A stretch of DNA of 64,000 nt from assembly GCF_040782645.1 (NCBI RefSeq), contig NZ_CP160403.1, positions 4,933,001-4,997,000 on the forward strand, written 5' to 3'. Origin of the DNA: Streptomyces sp. HUAS ZL42. GTDB lineage: Bacteria > Actinomycetota > Actinomycetes > Streptomycetales > Streptomycetaceae. The position numbers were made by a program, and so were the translations under genes. The notes under the pieces were generated by a model that was given only the letters and a program-made list of their open reading frames with translations, had not been told where the DNA came from and made no database searches. Shown piece by piece: positions 18,760-28,389 of this stretch (positions are counted from its first letter, which is position 1; each line of letters opens with the position of its first letter).

Positions 18760-20268
18760 GTGGACCTGGCTTTGGCGCCGGAGACTCTGGCGCGCTGGCA
18801 GTTCGGCATCACGACCGTCTACCACTTCCTGTTCGTCCCCCTGACGATCTCGCTGGCCGCTCTCACGGCCGGCCTGCAGACCGCCTGGGTGCGCACGGAG
18901 AAGGAGAAGTACCTCAGGGCGACCAAGTTCTGGGGCAAGCTCTTCCTGATCAACATCGCGATGGGCGTCGTCACCGGCATTGTGCAGGAGTTCCAGTTCG
19001 GCATGAACTGGTCCGACTACTCGCGCTTCGTCGGCGACATCTTCGGCGCACCGCTCGCCTTCGAGGCCCTCATCGCCTTCTTCTTCGAGTCCACCTTCAT
19101 CGGCCTGTGGATCTTCGGCTGGGACAAGCTGCCCAAGAAGATCCACCTGGCCTGCATCTGGATGGTCTCGATCGGCACGATCCTGTCGGCCTACTTCATC
19201 CTCGCGGCCAACTCGTGGATGCAGCACCCGGTGGGCTATCGGATCAACGAGGAGAAGGGCCGCGCCGAACTCACCGACTTCTGGGCCGTCCTGACCCAGA
19301 ACACCACGCTCAGCCAGGTCTTCCACACCCTCTCCGCGGCCTTCCTCACCGGCGGCGCCTTCATGGTCGGCATCGCCGCATTCCACCTGGCTCGCAAGAA
19401 GCACGTGCGCGAGATGAAGACCTCGCTGCGGCTGGGCCTGGTCACCGTGGTCATCGCGGGCCTGCTCACGGCGGTCAGCGGCGATGTCCTGGGCAAGGTC
19501 ATGTTCAAGCAGCAGCCGATGAAGATGGCCGCCGCCGAGGCGCTGTGGGACGGCGAGGACTCCGCGCCCTTCTCGATCTTCGCGTACGGCGATGTGGAAA
19601 AGGGCCACAACAGCGTCGCGATCGAGATCCCGGGACTGCTGTCCTTCCTCGCCAACGACGACTTCACCTCGCACGTCCCCGGCATCAACGACGTCAACAA
19701 GGCCGAGCAGGAGAAGTACGGGCCGGGCGACTACCGGCCCAACATCCCGGTCACCTTCTGGGGCTTCCGCTGGATGATCGGCTTCGGCATGGCGTCCTTC
19801 GCCATCGGCCTGGCCGGACTGTGGCTGACCCGCAAGAAGTTCATGCTGCCGCAGCACCTGCGGGTGGGTGAGGACGAGGTGCCGCATCTGGTCCTGTTCA
19901 GGAACAAGGCGCTCGGCCCGAAGCTCACCACCTGGTACTGGCGGATCGCGATCTGGACCCTGGCCTTCCCGCTGATCGCCAACTCCTGGGGCTGGATCTT
20001 CACCGAGATGGGCCGCCAGCCGTGGGTCGTCTACGGCGTGCTGCAGACCCGCGACGCGGTCTCCCCCGGTGTCTCCCAGGGCGAGGTACTCACCTCGATG
20101 ATCGTCTTCACGGCCCTCTACGCCATTCTCGCCGTCGTCGAGGTCAGGCTGCTCCTCAAGTACGTCAAGGCCGGCCCGCCCGAGCTCACCGAGGCCGACC
20201 TCAATCCGCCCACGAAGATCGGCGGCGACTCCCGTGACGCCGACAAGCCGATGGCCTTCTCGTACTAG
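18760..20268 (+). CDS. cydA: Cytochrome bd ubiquinol/menaquinol oxidase subunit I
   Basis: A 502-residue integral membrane subunit of the high-affinity cytochrome bd oxidase, which oxidises quinol and reduces O2 to water. The N-terminal ARWQFGITTVYHFLFVP carries the heme ligand His22. FKQQPMKMAAAEALW, FWGFRWMIGFGMAS and about nine helices follow. The quinol loop is of the short (S) type common in actinobacteria. The start is GTG 18760 with AAGGAG upstream. The Rex operator is 24 bp upstream, and cydB begins 20 bp after the stop. Confidence 0.97.
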   Translation: MDLALAPETLARWQFGITTVYHFLFVPLTISLAALTAGLQTAWVRTEKEKYLRATKFWGKLFLINIAMGVVTGIVQEFQFGMNWSDYSRFVGDIFGAPLAFEALIAFFFESTFIGLWIFGWDKLPKKIHLACIWMVSIGTILSAYFILAANSWMQHPVGYRINEEKGRAELTDFWAVLTQNTTLSQVFHTLSAAFLTGGAFMVGIAAFHLARKKHVREMKTSLRLGLVTVVIAGLLTAVSGDVLGKVMFKQQPMKMAAAEALWDGEDSAPFSIFAYGDVEKGHNSVAIEIPGLLSFLANDDFTSHVPGINDVNKAEQEKYGPGDYRPNIPVTFWGFRWMIGFGMASFAIGLAGLWLTRKKFMLPQHLRVGEDEVPHLVLFRNKALGPKLTTWYWRIAIWTLAFPLIANSWGWIFTEMGRQPWVVYGVLQTRDAVSPGVSQGEVLTSMIVFTALYAILAVVEVRLLLKYVKAGPPELTEADLNPPTKIGGDSRDADKPMAFSY

Positions 20269-20288
20269 GCCGAGGGAGCTGCACTGTC

Positions 20289-21293
20289 ATGGAACTGCAC
20301 GACGTCTGGTTCGTCCTGATCGCCGTCCTGTGGACCGGCTACTTCTTCCTCGAGGGCTTCGACTTCGGGGTCGGCATCCTCACCAAGCTGCTCGCCCGCG
20401 ACCGGCCCGAGCGGCGGGTGCTCATCAACACCATCGGACCCGTCTGGGACGGCAACGAGGTATGGCTGCTCACAGCGGGCGGCGCGACCTTCGCCGCCTT
20501 CCCGGAGTGGTACGCCACGCTCTTCTCCGGCTTCTACCTTCCCCTCCTGATCATCCTGGTCTGCCTGATCGTCCGCGGCGTCGCCTTCGAGTACCGCGCG
20601 AAGCGGCCCGAGGAGAACTGGCAGCGCAACTGGGAGACCGCGATCTTCTGGACCTCGCTGATCCCCGCGCTCCTGTGGGGCGTGGCGTTCGGCAACATCG
20701 TGCGCGGCGTGAAGATCGACGAGCACTTCGAGTACGCCGGCAACTTCTGGGATCTGCTCAACCCGTACGCGCTCCTCGGCGGCCTGGTGACGCTGACGCT
20801 GTTCACCTTCCACGGGGCGGTGTTCACGGCGCTCAAGACCGTCGGGGACATCCGGGAGCGGGCCCGCAGGCTGGCGCTCCAGGTCGGCCTGGTGACCGCC
20901 GTGCTGGCGCTGGTCTTCCTGCTCTGGACGCAGATCGACAGCGGTGACGGTGAGAGCCTGGTCGCCCTGGTCGTCGCCGTCGCGGCACTCGTCGCGGCGC
21001 TCGTGGCCAACCAGGCGGGACGGGAAGGCTGGTCGTTCGCCCTCTCCGGCGTCACCATCGTGGCCGCCGTGGCGATGCTCTTCCTCACGCTCTTCCCGAA
21101 CGTCATGCCGTCCACGCTCAATGAGGAGTGGAGCCTCACGGTCACCAACGCCTCGTCCAGCCCGTACACCCTGAAGATCATGACCTGGTGCGCGGCGGTC
21201 GCCACGCCGATCGTGCTGCTGTACCAGGGGTGGACCTACTGGGTGTTCCGGAAGCGGATCGGCACACAGCACATCGCTGAAGCAGTGCACTGA
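20289..21293 (+). CDS. cydB: Cytochrome bd oxidase subunit II
   Basis: A 334-residue membrane subunit that pairs with CydA. It starts MELHDVWFVLIAVLWTGYFFLEGFDFGVG, the standard CydB signature (given here only as an identifier; first helix at 6-24), and has eight or nine helices. ATG 20289 is preceded by GAGGGAG. The stop lies 12 bp before the fused cydDC gene, so the three genes form one operon under the Rex operator. Length and motifs are normal. Confidence 0.96.
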   Translation: MELHDVWFVLIAVLWTGYFFLEGFDFGVGILTKLLARDRPERRVLINTIGPVWDGNEVWLLTAGGATFAAFPEWYATLFSGFYLPLLIILVCLIVRGVAFEYRAKRPEENWQRNWETAIFWTSLIPALLWGVAFGNIVRGVKIDEHFEYAGNFWDLLNPYALLGGLVTLTLFTFHGAVFTALKTVGDIRERARRLALQVGLVTAVLALVFLLWTQIDSGDGESLVALVVAVAALVAALVANQAGREGWSFALSGVTIVAAVAMLFLTLFPNVMPSTLNEEWSLTVTNASSSPYTLKIMTWCAAVATPIVLLYQGWTYWVFRKRIGTQHIAEAVH

Positions 21294-21298
21294 GGTGC

Positions 21299-21312
21299 GT
21301 TTCACGTGAAAC
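21299..21312. other. parS site (exact) over the cydDC start codon
   Basis: GTTTCACGTGAAAC is an exact copy of the 14-bp Streptomyces ParB-binding site. Its central GTG (21306-21308) is the cydDC start codon. ParB binding organises the oriC-proximal region before segregation into spores. The site fixes the first three codons of the gene. Confidence 0.9.
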
Positions 21313-24300
21313 CAATCGATCCGCGTCTGCTGCGGTACGCCCGGACCACCCGGGTCTTCCTGGGAGCGGTCGTCGCCCTGGGCGCCGTCGGAGCGCTGCT
21401 GGTCATCGCTCAGGCGATGCTCATCGCCGAGGTGGTGGTCGGCGCCTTCCAGCACGGGATGTCGGTCGGTGAACTCCGTACCCCCCTGCTGTTGCTGGTG
21501 TCGGTGGCGGGTGGCCGGGCTCTGATCGCCTGGCTCACGGAGCTCGCCGCCCACCGGGCGAGCGCCGCCGTGAAGTCGGAGCTGCGGGGGCGCTTGCTGG
21601 AGCGTGCCGCCGAGCTCGGCCCTGGCTGGCTCGCAGGGCAGCGGACCGGATCGCTGGTTGCCCTCGCCACACGGGGCGTTGACGCCCTCGACGACTACTT
21701 CTCGCGCTATCTGCCGCAGTTGGGGCTCGCGGTGGTCGTGCCGGTGGCGGTGCTGGCGCGGATCGTGACGGAGGACTGGGTGTCCGCGGCGATCATCGTC
21801 GGCACCCTTCCGCTCATCCCGGTCTTCATGATGCTGATCGGCTGGGCCACTCAGTCCCGGATGGACCGTCAGTGGCGGCTGCTGTCCCGGCTGTCCGGGC
21901 ACTTCCTGGACGTCGTGGCGGGGCTGCCCACGCTGAAGGTGTTCGGGCGGGCCAAGGCGCAGGCCGAGTCGATCCGGCGCATCACCGGCGAGTACCGGCA
22001 GGCCACCATGCGCACCCTGCGCATCGCCTTCCTCTCCTCCTTCGCTCTCGAGCTGCTCTCGACGCTCTCGGTGGCCCTGGTCGCCGTGACCATCGGCATG
22101 CGGCTCGTCCACGGTGAGATGGATCTGTACATCGGCCTGGTCATCCTTGTGCTCGCGCCCGAGGCGTATCTGCCATTGCGTCAGGTGGGCGCGCAGTACC
22201 ACGCGGCGGCGGAAGGGCTCGCGGCGGCCGAGGAGATCTTCGCGGTCCTGGAGACGCCTCTGCCGGAGTCGGGCACCAGGGCCGTAGCCGCCGGGAGCCT
22301 GGCCTTCGACGGGGTGACGGTTCGCTATCCCGGGCGTTCCGGGGACGCCGTGTCGGACGTGTCCTTCGCCGTCGAGCCCGGTGAGACGGTCGCCCTCGTC
22401 GGACCGAGCGGAGCCGGCAAGTCGACGCTGCTGAACGTCCTGCTGGGTTTCGTCCGGCCCGCCGGGGGCCGGGTGCGCGTCGGGGGAGTCGATCTCGCCG
22501 AGGCCGACCTGGAGCAGTGGCGGTCGCGGATCGCCTGGGTGCCGCAGCGGCCGCACCTGTACGCCGGGACGATCGCGGAGAACGTACGGCTGGCGCGTCC
22601 CGACGCCGACGACGCCGCCGTACGCCGGGCGCTGGCGGACGCCGGAGCGCTGGAGTACGTGGACGCCCTGCCCGCCGGAGTCGACACCGTGCTGGGCGAG
22701 GACGGGACCGGGCTGTCCGCCGGACAGCGGCAGCGGCTCGCGCTGGCCCGGGCGTTCCTCGCGGACCGGCCCGTACTGCTGCTCGACGAGCCGACGGCCG
22801 CGCTGGACGGGGCGACCGAGGCCGGGGTCGTGGCGGCGGTGCGGCGCTTGGCGGCCGGGCGGACGGTGCTGCTCGTGGTGCACCGGCCGGCGCTGCTGGC
22901 GGCGGCGGACCGGGTCGTGCGGCTGGAGGAGCCCGCGGTCCCTGCTGCTCACGTCGATGCCCGGACCAAGGGCCCGGAGCCACATCCAGTCGAGGCCGAA
23001 GCCCTCGGCACCTCCCCTGCCGTACCGCAGGCCCTCCGCACGACCGCCGGTGGGGTTCTCGCCCGGGTCCGCTCCATTTCCGGCGCCCGGCGCGGACGGC
23101 TCGCGCTCGCCCTGCTGCTCGGCAGTCTCGCCCTCGGCAGTGCCGTCGGGCTCATGGCCACCTCGGGGTGGCTGATCTCGCGGGCCTCGCAGCAGCCGCC
23201 CGTGCTGTATCTGATGGTGGCCGTGACGGCGACGCGGGCCTTCGGGATCGGGCGGGCCGTCTTCCGGTACGGCGAGCGGCTCGTGTCGCACGACGCCGTG
23301 CTGCGCATGCTGGCCGACACCCGAGTCGCGGTGTACCGGAGGCTGGAGCGGCTGGCACCCGCCGGACTGCGCGGGGCTCGCCGGGGCGACCTGCTCGCGC
23401 GGCTCGTCGCCGACGTGGACGCCCTGCAGGACTACTGGCTGCGCTGGCTGCTGCCCGCGGGTGCCGCAGCCGTCGTGGGCGCCGGATCCGTCGGCTTCAC
23501 CGCCTGGCTGCTGCCCGAGGCCGGTGGCGTCCTCGCGGCGGGACTGCTGGCAGCGGGCGTCGGCGTCCCGTTGCTCACCGGTGCCGTCGCCCGGCGCGCC
23601 GAACGCCGGCTGGCCCCCGCCCGAGGGGTGCTCGCCACCCATGTGGCCGACCTGCTCACCGGCACCGCGGAGCTGACCGTCGCCGGTGCCCTGCCCGCCC
23701 GTACCGCCGAGGCACGGAGAGCCGATACCGCGCTCACCCGCATCGCGTCGCGGGCCGCCACCGCCACCGCGCTCGGCGACGGGCTCACCGCGCTGATCTC
23801 CGGCCTGACCGTGGCGGCCGCGGCCCTCGTCGGCGCCCAGGCGGTCGCCGCCGGCCGGCTCGGCGGCGTGGCCATGGCCGTGGTCGTCCTCACACCGCTG
23901 GCCGCCTTCGAGGCCGTCCTCGGGCTGCCGCTCGCCGCGCAGTACCGGCACCGGGTGCGCAGGAGCGCGGAGCGCGTCTTCGAGGTCCTGGACTCCCCCG
24001 AGCCCGTCCGCGAGCCCGAGCGGCCCCGGCAGGCGCCCGCGTCGCCGTTCCCGCTGGCCGTCAAGGGGCTGGCCGCCCGGCACGACGGGCAGGACCGGGA
24101 CGCGCTCGCCGGGCTCGACCTGACCCTCCGGGAAGGGCGCAGGATCGCCGTGGTCGGCCCCTCCGGCTCCGGCAAGACGACGCTCGCCCAGGTGCTGCTG
24201 CGGTTCCTGGACGCGGACGCGGGCTCGTACACGCTGGGCGGCGTGGACGCGTACGCGCTGGACGGCGACGACGTACGTCGGCTCGTCGGGCTGTGCGCAC

Positions 24301-24800
24301 AGGACGCGCACCTCTTCGACAGCTCGGTGCGCGAGAACCTGCTCCTTGCGAGGAAGGACGCGACCGAGGACGACCTGCGCCGCGCGCTCGCGCGGGCCCG
24401 GCTGCTGGATTGGGCGGACAGCCTGCCGGACGGGCTCGACACGCTGATCGGGGAGCACGGGGCCCGGCTGTCCGGCGGGCAGCGGCAGCGGCTGGCACTG
24501 GCCCGCGCGCTGCTCGCCGACTTCCCCGTCCTCGTCCTCGACGAGCCCGCCGAGCACCTCGACCTGCCCACGGCCGACGCCCTCACCGCCGACCTGCTGG
24601 CCGCCACAAAGGGCCGTACCACGTTGCTCATCACCCACCGGCTGGCCGGTCTGGAGGCCGTGGACGAAGTGATCGTGCTGGGCGAGGGCCGGGTGGTGCA
24701 GCGCGGTCCCTACGCCGAACTGGCCGCGGGGGACGGGCCGCTGCGGCGGATGGCCGAGCGGGAGAAGGCCTCGGAGGAGTTGCTGCCGGCGACGCGGTGA
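21306..24800 (+). CDS. cydDC: Fused CydDC heterodimeric ABC exporter
   Basis: An 1164-residue fusion of the two half-transporters CydD and CydC, which export thiols (cysteine, glutathione or equivalents) and are required to assemble cytochrome bd. Each half has a six-helix membrane domain and an ATPase. The first half has GPSGAGKST (about residue 366), signature LSAGQRQRLALARA and LLLDEPTAALD. The second has GPSGSGKTT (about 950), LSGGQRQRLALARA and VLDEPAEHLD. The signature of the first site is slightly degenerate (LSAGQ). The start is GTG 21306, with GAGGTG upstream overlapping the cydB stop. The fused form is typical of actinobacteria. Confidence 0.95.
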   Translation: MKPIDPRLLRYARTTRVFLGAVVALGAVGALLVIAQAMLIAEVVVGAFQHGMSVGELRTPLLLLVSVAGGRALIAWLTELAAHRASAAVKSELRGRLLERAAELGPGWLAGQRTGSLVALATRGVDALDDYFSRYLPQLGLAVVVPVAVLARIVTEDWVSAAIIVGTLPLIPVFMMLIGWATQSRMDRQWRLLSRLSGHFLDVVAGLPTLKVFGRAKAQAESIRRITGEYRQATMRTLRIAFLSSFALELLSTLSVALVAVTIGMRLVHGEMDLYIGLVILVLAPEAYLPLRQVGAQYHAAAEGLAAAEEIFAVLETPLPESGTRAVAAGSLAFDGVTVRYPGRSGDAVSDVSFAVEPGETVALVGPSGAGKSTLLNVLLGFVRPAGGRVRVGGVDLAEADLEQWRSRIAWVPQRPHLYAGTIAENVRLARPDADDAAVRRALADAGALEYVDALPAGVDTVLGEDGTGLSAGQRQRLALARAFLADRPVLLLDEPTAALDGATEAGVVAAVRRLAAGRTVLLVVHRPALLAAADRVVRLEEPAVPAAHVDARTKGPEPHPVEAEALGTSPAVPQALRTTAGGVLARVRSISGARRGRLALALLLGSLALGSAVGLMATSGWLISRASQQPPVLYLMVAVTATRAFGIGRAVFRYGERLVSHDAVLRMLADTRVAVYRRLERLAPAGLRGARRGDLLARLVADVDALQDYWLRWLLPAGAAAVVGAGSVGFTAWLLPEAGGVLAAGLLAAGVGVPLLTGAVARRAERRLAPARGVLATHVADLLTGTAELTVAGALPARTAEARRADTALTRIASRAATATALGDGLTALISGLTVAAAALVGAQAVAAGRLGGVAMAVVVLTPLAAFEAVLGLPLAAQYRHRVRRSAERVFEVLDSPEPVREPERPRQAPASPFPLAVKGLAARHDGQDRDALAGLDLTLREGRRIAVVGPSGSGKTTLAQVLLRFLDADAGSYTLGGVDAYALDGDDVRRLVGLCAQDAHLFDSSVRENLLLARKDATEDDLRRALARARLLDWADSLPDGLDTLIGEHGARLSGGQRQRLALARALLADFPVLVLDEPAEHLDLPTADALTADLLAATKGRTTLLITHRLAGLEAVDEVIVLGEGRVVQRGPYAELAAGDGPLRRMAEREKASEELLPATR

Positions 24801-24809
24801 GGAGAACTC

Positions 24810-24835
24810 GGCCCGGCGCTCCGTGTCCGGGCCGG
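24810..24835 (+). terminator. cyd operon terminator
   Basis: An 8-bp inverted repeat, CGGCCCGG (24810-24817) and CCGGGCCG (24828-24835), with a 10-nt loop, 10 bp after the cydDC stop. Confidence 0.65.
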
Positions 24836-24931
24836 CACCGGGCCGACGAATGGGCCATCCGTGGTGGATGGTCCCCCAGGCGTACGACTTGAACAGGACC
24901 CGGGCCGCACAGCCGCGACACGATCGCTGAC

Positions 24932-25993
24932 ATGCGCTCACCTCGCCGTCATCCGCTGCTCGTTCCGGCACTGCTGTGCGCACTGGTGGTGCTCACGGCA
25001 CGGCCCGCGGCAGCCGACGGGACGACCGGTGACGGTCCCGGTGGGGAAGCGAGCCTCAGCGCCCGGGTGGCGCAGCTGTACGAGGACGCGGCGGTGGCGA
25101 CGCAGCAGTACGAGGCGGGCCGACGGGAGGCCGAGGCGCAGCTGGCGCGAGCCAGGCAGGCCGAGGCGCTCCTCGTTCGCGAACGGCGCGAGCTCGCCGT
25201 CCTGCACGAGGATCTGGGCCGTATCGCGCGCGCCCAGTACCGCAGCGGCGGCGGGCTCCCGCTGGCCGCGCAGATCATCCTTGCGGACGGGCCTGACGAG
25301 CTGATGCGCAATCAGCACGTCCTCTCCCAGGTGGATCTGGCCGTGAACAACGCCATCGGCAAGAGCAGCCGTGCCGAGGCCAGGCTTGCCGCGGACGAGG
25401 CGGAGGCCACGGCCGAGTGGCAGGCACTGGAGCAACGGAGCGCAGAGCTCGCCGAGAAGAAGCAGGACATCGAGAAAAAGCTCGAAGAGGCGCGGCGGCA
25501 GCTGCAGACGCAGGCCAACGCCTCCGTCACCGCCGGGGCCTGCCGCGGCGCCGTCCAGCTCGCTCAGCCGCAGACGGTCTCCACGAGCGCGTGGGTCGCG
25601 CCGGTGGAGCACTACGTCCTGTCCGCGGGATTCGGCAGCGGGGGCAAGCACTGGGCGAACCGGCACACCGGGCAGGACTTCGCGGTCCCCATCGGGACTC
25701 CCGTGCGCGCTGTCGGTGCGGGGCGCGTCGTGAGGGTCTCGTGCGGCGGCGCGTTCGGCATGGAGATCGTGATCGAGCACGCGGACGGCTACTACACGCA
25801 GTACGCCCATCTCGCCGCCGTCGCCGTCGGCCGGGGCGACCGCGTGGCCACCGGCCAGTGGATCGCGCAGTCGGGCACAAGCGGCAACTCGACCGGTCCG
25901 CACCTGCACTTCGAGGTCCGGGTCACGCCGGAGATGGGCTCGGCCGTGGACCCGGTGCCCTGGCTCGCGGCACGAGGGGTGCCGGTCCGCTAG
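24932..25993 (+). CDS. Secreted M23 (LytM-type) peptidase with coiled coil
   Basis: A 353-residue exported peptidoglycan endopeptidase candidate. Residues 1-28 are a signal peptide ending ARPAAA. Residues 40-205 form a long helical coiled coil like that of NlpD/EnvC-type proteins. The C-terminal LytM domain has HTGQDFAVP and HLHFEV, which supply the Zn-binding His and Asp residues, so it looks catalytically complete. ATG 24932 fits the signal peptide. The TAG stop shares the CTAG at 25990-25993 with the stop of the convergent HAD gene. Confidence 0.9.
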   Translation: MRSPRRHPLLVPALLCALVVLTARPAAADGTTGDGPGGEASLSARVAQLYEDAAVATQQYEAGRREAEAQLARARQAEALLVRERRELAVLHEDLGRIARAQYRSGGGLPLAAQIILADGPDELMRNQHVLSQVDLAVNNAIGKSSRAEARLAADEAEATAEWQALEQRSAELAEKKQDIEKKLEEARRQLQTQANASVTAGACRGAVQLAQPQTVSTSAWVAPVEHYVLSAGFGSGGKHWANRHTGQDFAVPIGTPVRAVGAGRVVRVSCGGAFGMEIVIEHADGYYTQYAHLAAVAVGRGDRVATGQWIAQSGTSGNSTGPHLHFEVRVTPEMGSAVDPVPWLAARGVPVR

Positions 25994-26865
25994 GGCCGCG
26001 CCCATTCCGTCAGCATGCGTTCGATGACCACCGCCACCCCGTCGGCGTTGTTGGCGACCGTCCGCCCCGACGCCGCCGCGATCACGTCCGGATGTGCGTT
26101 GCCCATGGCGTACGAGCGGCCCGCCCACGTCAGCATCTCGACATCGTTCGGCATGTCGCCGAACGCGACGACCTCCTCGTGCGAGATACCGCGTTCGGCA
26201 CAGCACAGGGCGAGCGTGCTGGCCTTGGAGACACCGGGGCCGCTGATCTCCAGCAGGGCGCTGGGGCTGGACCGGGTGACGTTGGCGCGGTCGTCGATGG
26301 CCAGGCGCGCCAGGGTCAGAAAAGCGTCCGGGTCGAGCGTGGGGTGGTAGGCGAGGATCTTCAGCACCGGCTCGTCGGCCCCGGGGGCGTCCGGTGCCAG
26401 GAGATCCTCGGCGGGCGCGAGGTCGTCGGGTATCTCCATGTGCATCTTCGGGTAGTCCGGCTCCTGGTAGAAGCCGTACGTCTGCTCGACCGCGTACATG
26501 GTCCCGGGTGCCGCGTCGCGCAGCAGCCGTACGGCGTCGAGCGCGTTCTCCCGTGCCAGCTCGCGCACCTTCACGAACCGGTGGGCGCCGGGACCGCCGT
26601 GCAGATCGACCACCGCCGCGCCGTTCCCGCAGATCGCCAGGCCGTGACCGTGGACGTGTTCGCTGACGACGTCCATCCAGCGGGCCGGGCGCCCCGTGAC
26701 GAAGAAGACCTCGATGCCCGCCTCCTCGGCGGCGGCGAGGGCGGCGACCGTTCGCGGAGACACGGACTTGTCGTCGCGCAGCAGAGTACCGTCGAGATCG
26801 GTGGCGATCAGTCGCGGCGGGAGAGCGGCGGACGGGGTCTCGGGCTGTCGAGTCGCTGAGGTCAC
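25990..26865 (-). CDS. Cof-type HAD phosphatase
   Basis: A 291-residue HAD-IIB phosphatase. Motif I is [10 protein letters not shown], with nucleophile Asp23 and acid/base Asp25. Motif II is FFVTGRP, and motif IV is [13 protein letters not shown] cap domain fills residues 95-210. It probably removes phosphate from a sugar or cofactor precursor. GTG 26865 (V-TSATRQPE) is taken as the start; ATG 26883 is an alternative. A clear paralogue with the same domain layout lies at 35372-36175. Its stop overlaps that of the convergent M23 gene. Confidence 0.87.
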   Translation of the reverse strand: MTSATRQPETPSAALPPRLIATDLDGTLLRDDKSVSPRTVAALAAAEEAGIEVFFVTGRPARWMDVVSEHVHGHGLAICGNGAAVVDLHGGPGAHRFVKVRELARENALDAVRLLRDAAPGTMYAVEQTYGFYQEPDYPKMHMEIPDDLAPAEDLLAPDAPGADEPVLKILAYHPTLDPDAFLTLARLAIDDRANVTRSSPSALLEISGPGVSKASTLALCCAERGISHEEVVAFGDMPNDVEMLTWAGRSYAMGNAHPDVIAAASGRTVANNADGVAVVIERMLTEWARP

Positions 26866-26970
26866 CCAGCCATTCTCGCGCATATGCCCGCACGGCCGTG
26901 CGGGGGTCCGCACGGATGAGGGGCTCCCGACCCATGTGCCGAGGTCGGCGCTGAGGGCACGGCGCGACGG

Positions 26971-27873
26971 TCAACGCAGCTGCGCGGGGGCCTCCATGGC
27001 GATCTGTTCGAAGACCTTCTCGTCCGCGGCGAAGTCCGAGCCGGGGATGGGCCAGTGCAGCACGAGCTCGGTGAAGCCCAGTTCCTGGTGCCGGCCCGCG
27101 AAATCGACGAAGGCGTCCAGGGACTCCAGCGGCCGGGCGCGGTCGGGGGTGAAACCGGTGAGGAGGATCTTGTCCAGCTCGCCGGTGTTCCGCCCGAGCT
27201 CGGCGCAGGTGTCGGCCAGCCTCTCCGCCTGCCCGCGAAGGGCATGGACGGACTGCTCGGGGGTGCCGTTCTCGTACAGCTTGGGATCGCCGGTGGTCAC
27301 CCACGCCTGGCCGTACCGCGCGGCCAGCCGCAGCCCGCGGGGTCCTGTCGCGGCCACCGCGAAGGGCAGCCGGGGACGCTGTACACAGCCCGGGATGTTG
27401 CGTGCCTCGTGCGCCGAGTAGAAGTCGCCCTCGTACGACACCGAGTCCTGGGTCAGCAGCCGGTCGAGCAGCGGGACGAACTCGGCGAACCGGTCGGCCC
27501 GCTCGCGCGGGGTCCACGGCTCCTGGCCGAGAGCGGTGGCGTCGAAGCCGGTGCCGCCCGCGCCGACGCCGAGGATGACACGGCCGCCGGAGATGTCGTC
27601 CAGGGAGATCAGCTCCTTGGCGAGGTTCACCGGGTGCCGGAAGTTCGGCGAGGTCACGAGCGTGCCGAGGCGCAGACGGTCGGTGACCGAGGCGGCGGCC
27701 GTCAGCGTCGGAATCGCGCCGAACCACGGGCCGTCCCGGAAGCTGCGCCAGGACAGGTGGTCGTACGTGTACGCGGTGTGGAAGCCGAGCTGCTCGGCAC
27801 GCATCCAGGTCGAACGGCCGCCCTCGTGCCAGCGGCGGTACGGGAGGATCACTGTGCTCAGACGCAGACTCAT
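26971..27873 (-). CDS. Luciferase-like F420-dependent oxidoreductase
   Basis: A 300-residue luciferase-like monooxygenase-fold protein. It begins MSLRLSTVILPYRRW and contains GVGAGGTGFDATALG and PLLDRLLTQDSVSYEGDFY, typical of actinobacterial LLM-class proteins that use coenzyme F420 or FMN. The substrate is unknown. ATG 27873 matches the family N-terminus. An exact parS site lies 26 bp upstream. The gene is followed on the same strand by the HAD phosphatase gene, with a 105-bp gap that contains an 18-bp palindrome (26887-26904). Confidence 0.87.
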   Translation of the reverse strand: MSLRLSTVILPYRRWHEGGRSTWMRAEQLGFHTAYTYDHLSWRSFRDGPWFGAIPTLTAAASVTDRLRLGTLVTSPNFRHPVNLAKELISLDDISGGRVILGVGAGGTGFDATALGQEPWTPRERADRFAEFVPLLDRLLTQDSVSYEGDFYSAHEARNIPGCVQRPRLPFAVAATGPRGLRLAARYGQAWVTTGDPKLYENGTPEQSVHALRGQAERLADTCAELGRNTGELDKILLTGFTPDRARPLESLDAFVDFAGRHQELGFTELVLHWPIPGSDFAADEKVFEQIAMEAPAQLR

Positions 27874-27898
27874 GCCTTGAGCGTATGCGGCCGAATAG

Positions 27899-27912
27899 GT
27901 TTCACGTGAAAC
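27899..27912. other. parS site (exact)
   Basis: GTTTCACGTGAAAC, exact match to the Streptomyces ParB-binding consensus, in the 51-bp gap between the LLM gene start and the stop of the upstream gene. It lies 6.6 kb from the other exact copy at 21299. Confidence 0.92.
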
Positions 27913-27924
27913 GGTCACCGACGG

Positions 27925-28371
27925 TCAGCGCACACGGGCGCTCAGCCATGGGCTGAGGCCGACCATCGGCATGTACTCGCGGTGCGTACGGTCGCCGGGC
28001 AGAGGCACGATCAGGAAGTAGCCCGGCGGGAAGCGGCGACCCTTGACGTAGGCGAGGCCGTCGAAGACGGAGCGGAGGAAGGCGGGGACGTCGTCGCGCG
28101 GAACGTCGGGGCACTCGACGCCCTCGACGGTGATCAGTGCGTCGTCCTCCGGGTAGAGCCGCACGCTCACCCGGGGAAGTCCGCCGAACTCGGCGTAGGC
28201 CTCGTGGGGCATGGAGCCGTCCGGGTCGGTGGTGACACCGATGCCCGCGGCGGTGCGGCGCGAGGTCTGGTCGGCGCCGATGTCATGAGTCACCTCGATC
28301 TCCCGCGCGTACTCTGCGGCGATGGCCCGGAGGGCGGCGACGGCGGCCTCGGTGGTGGGAAAGTGGTCCAT
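27925..28371 (-). CDS. Conserved hypothetical protein
   Basis: A protein of about 148 residues with no motif I recognise. It is acidic and soluble, with no signal peptide or membrane helix. A central beta-rich stretch (RVSVRLYPEDDALITVEGV) is followed by a helical segment and a C-terminal GYFLIVPLPGD. ATG 28371 (MDHFPTTEAAV) is the likelier start; ATG 28383 is possible. Neither has a strong Shine-Dalgarno, consistent with translational coupling to kptA, whose stop lies 18 bp upstream. Co-transcription with kptA is the only functional hint. Confidence 0.7.
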   Translation of the reverse strand: MDHFPTTEAAVAALRAIAAEYAREIEVTHDIGADQTSRRTAAGIGVTTDPDGSMPHEAYAEFGGLPRVSVRLYPEDDALITVEGVECPDVPRDDVPAFLRSVFDGLAYVKGRRFPPGYFLIVPLPGDRTHREYMPMVGLSPWLSARVR

Positions 28372-28389
28372 ACCACTGATCATGCAGTG

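Noticed and set aside
20265..24983. Leftward open frame of about 1570 codons opposite cydB/cydDC
   Set aside because: It is antisense to well-supported genes, has low-complexity composition (Gln/Gly/Arg-rich) and reflects third-position GC bias.
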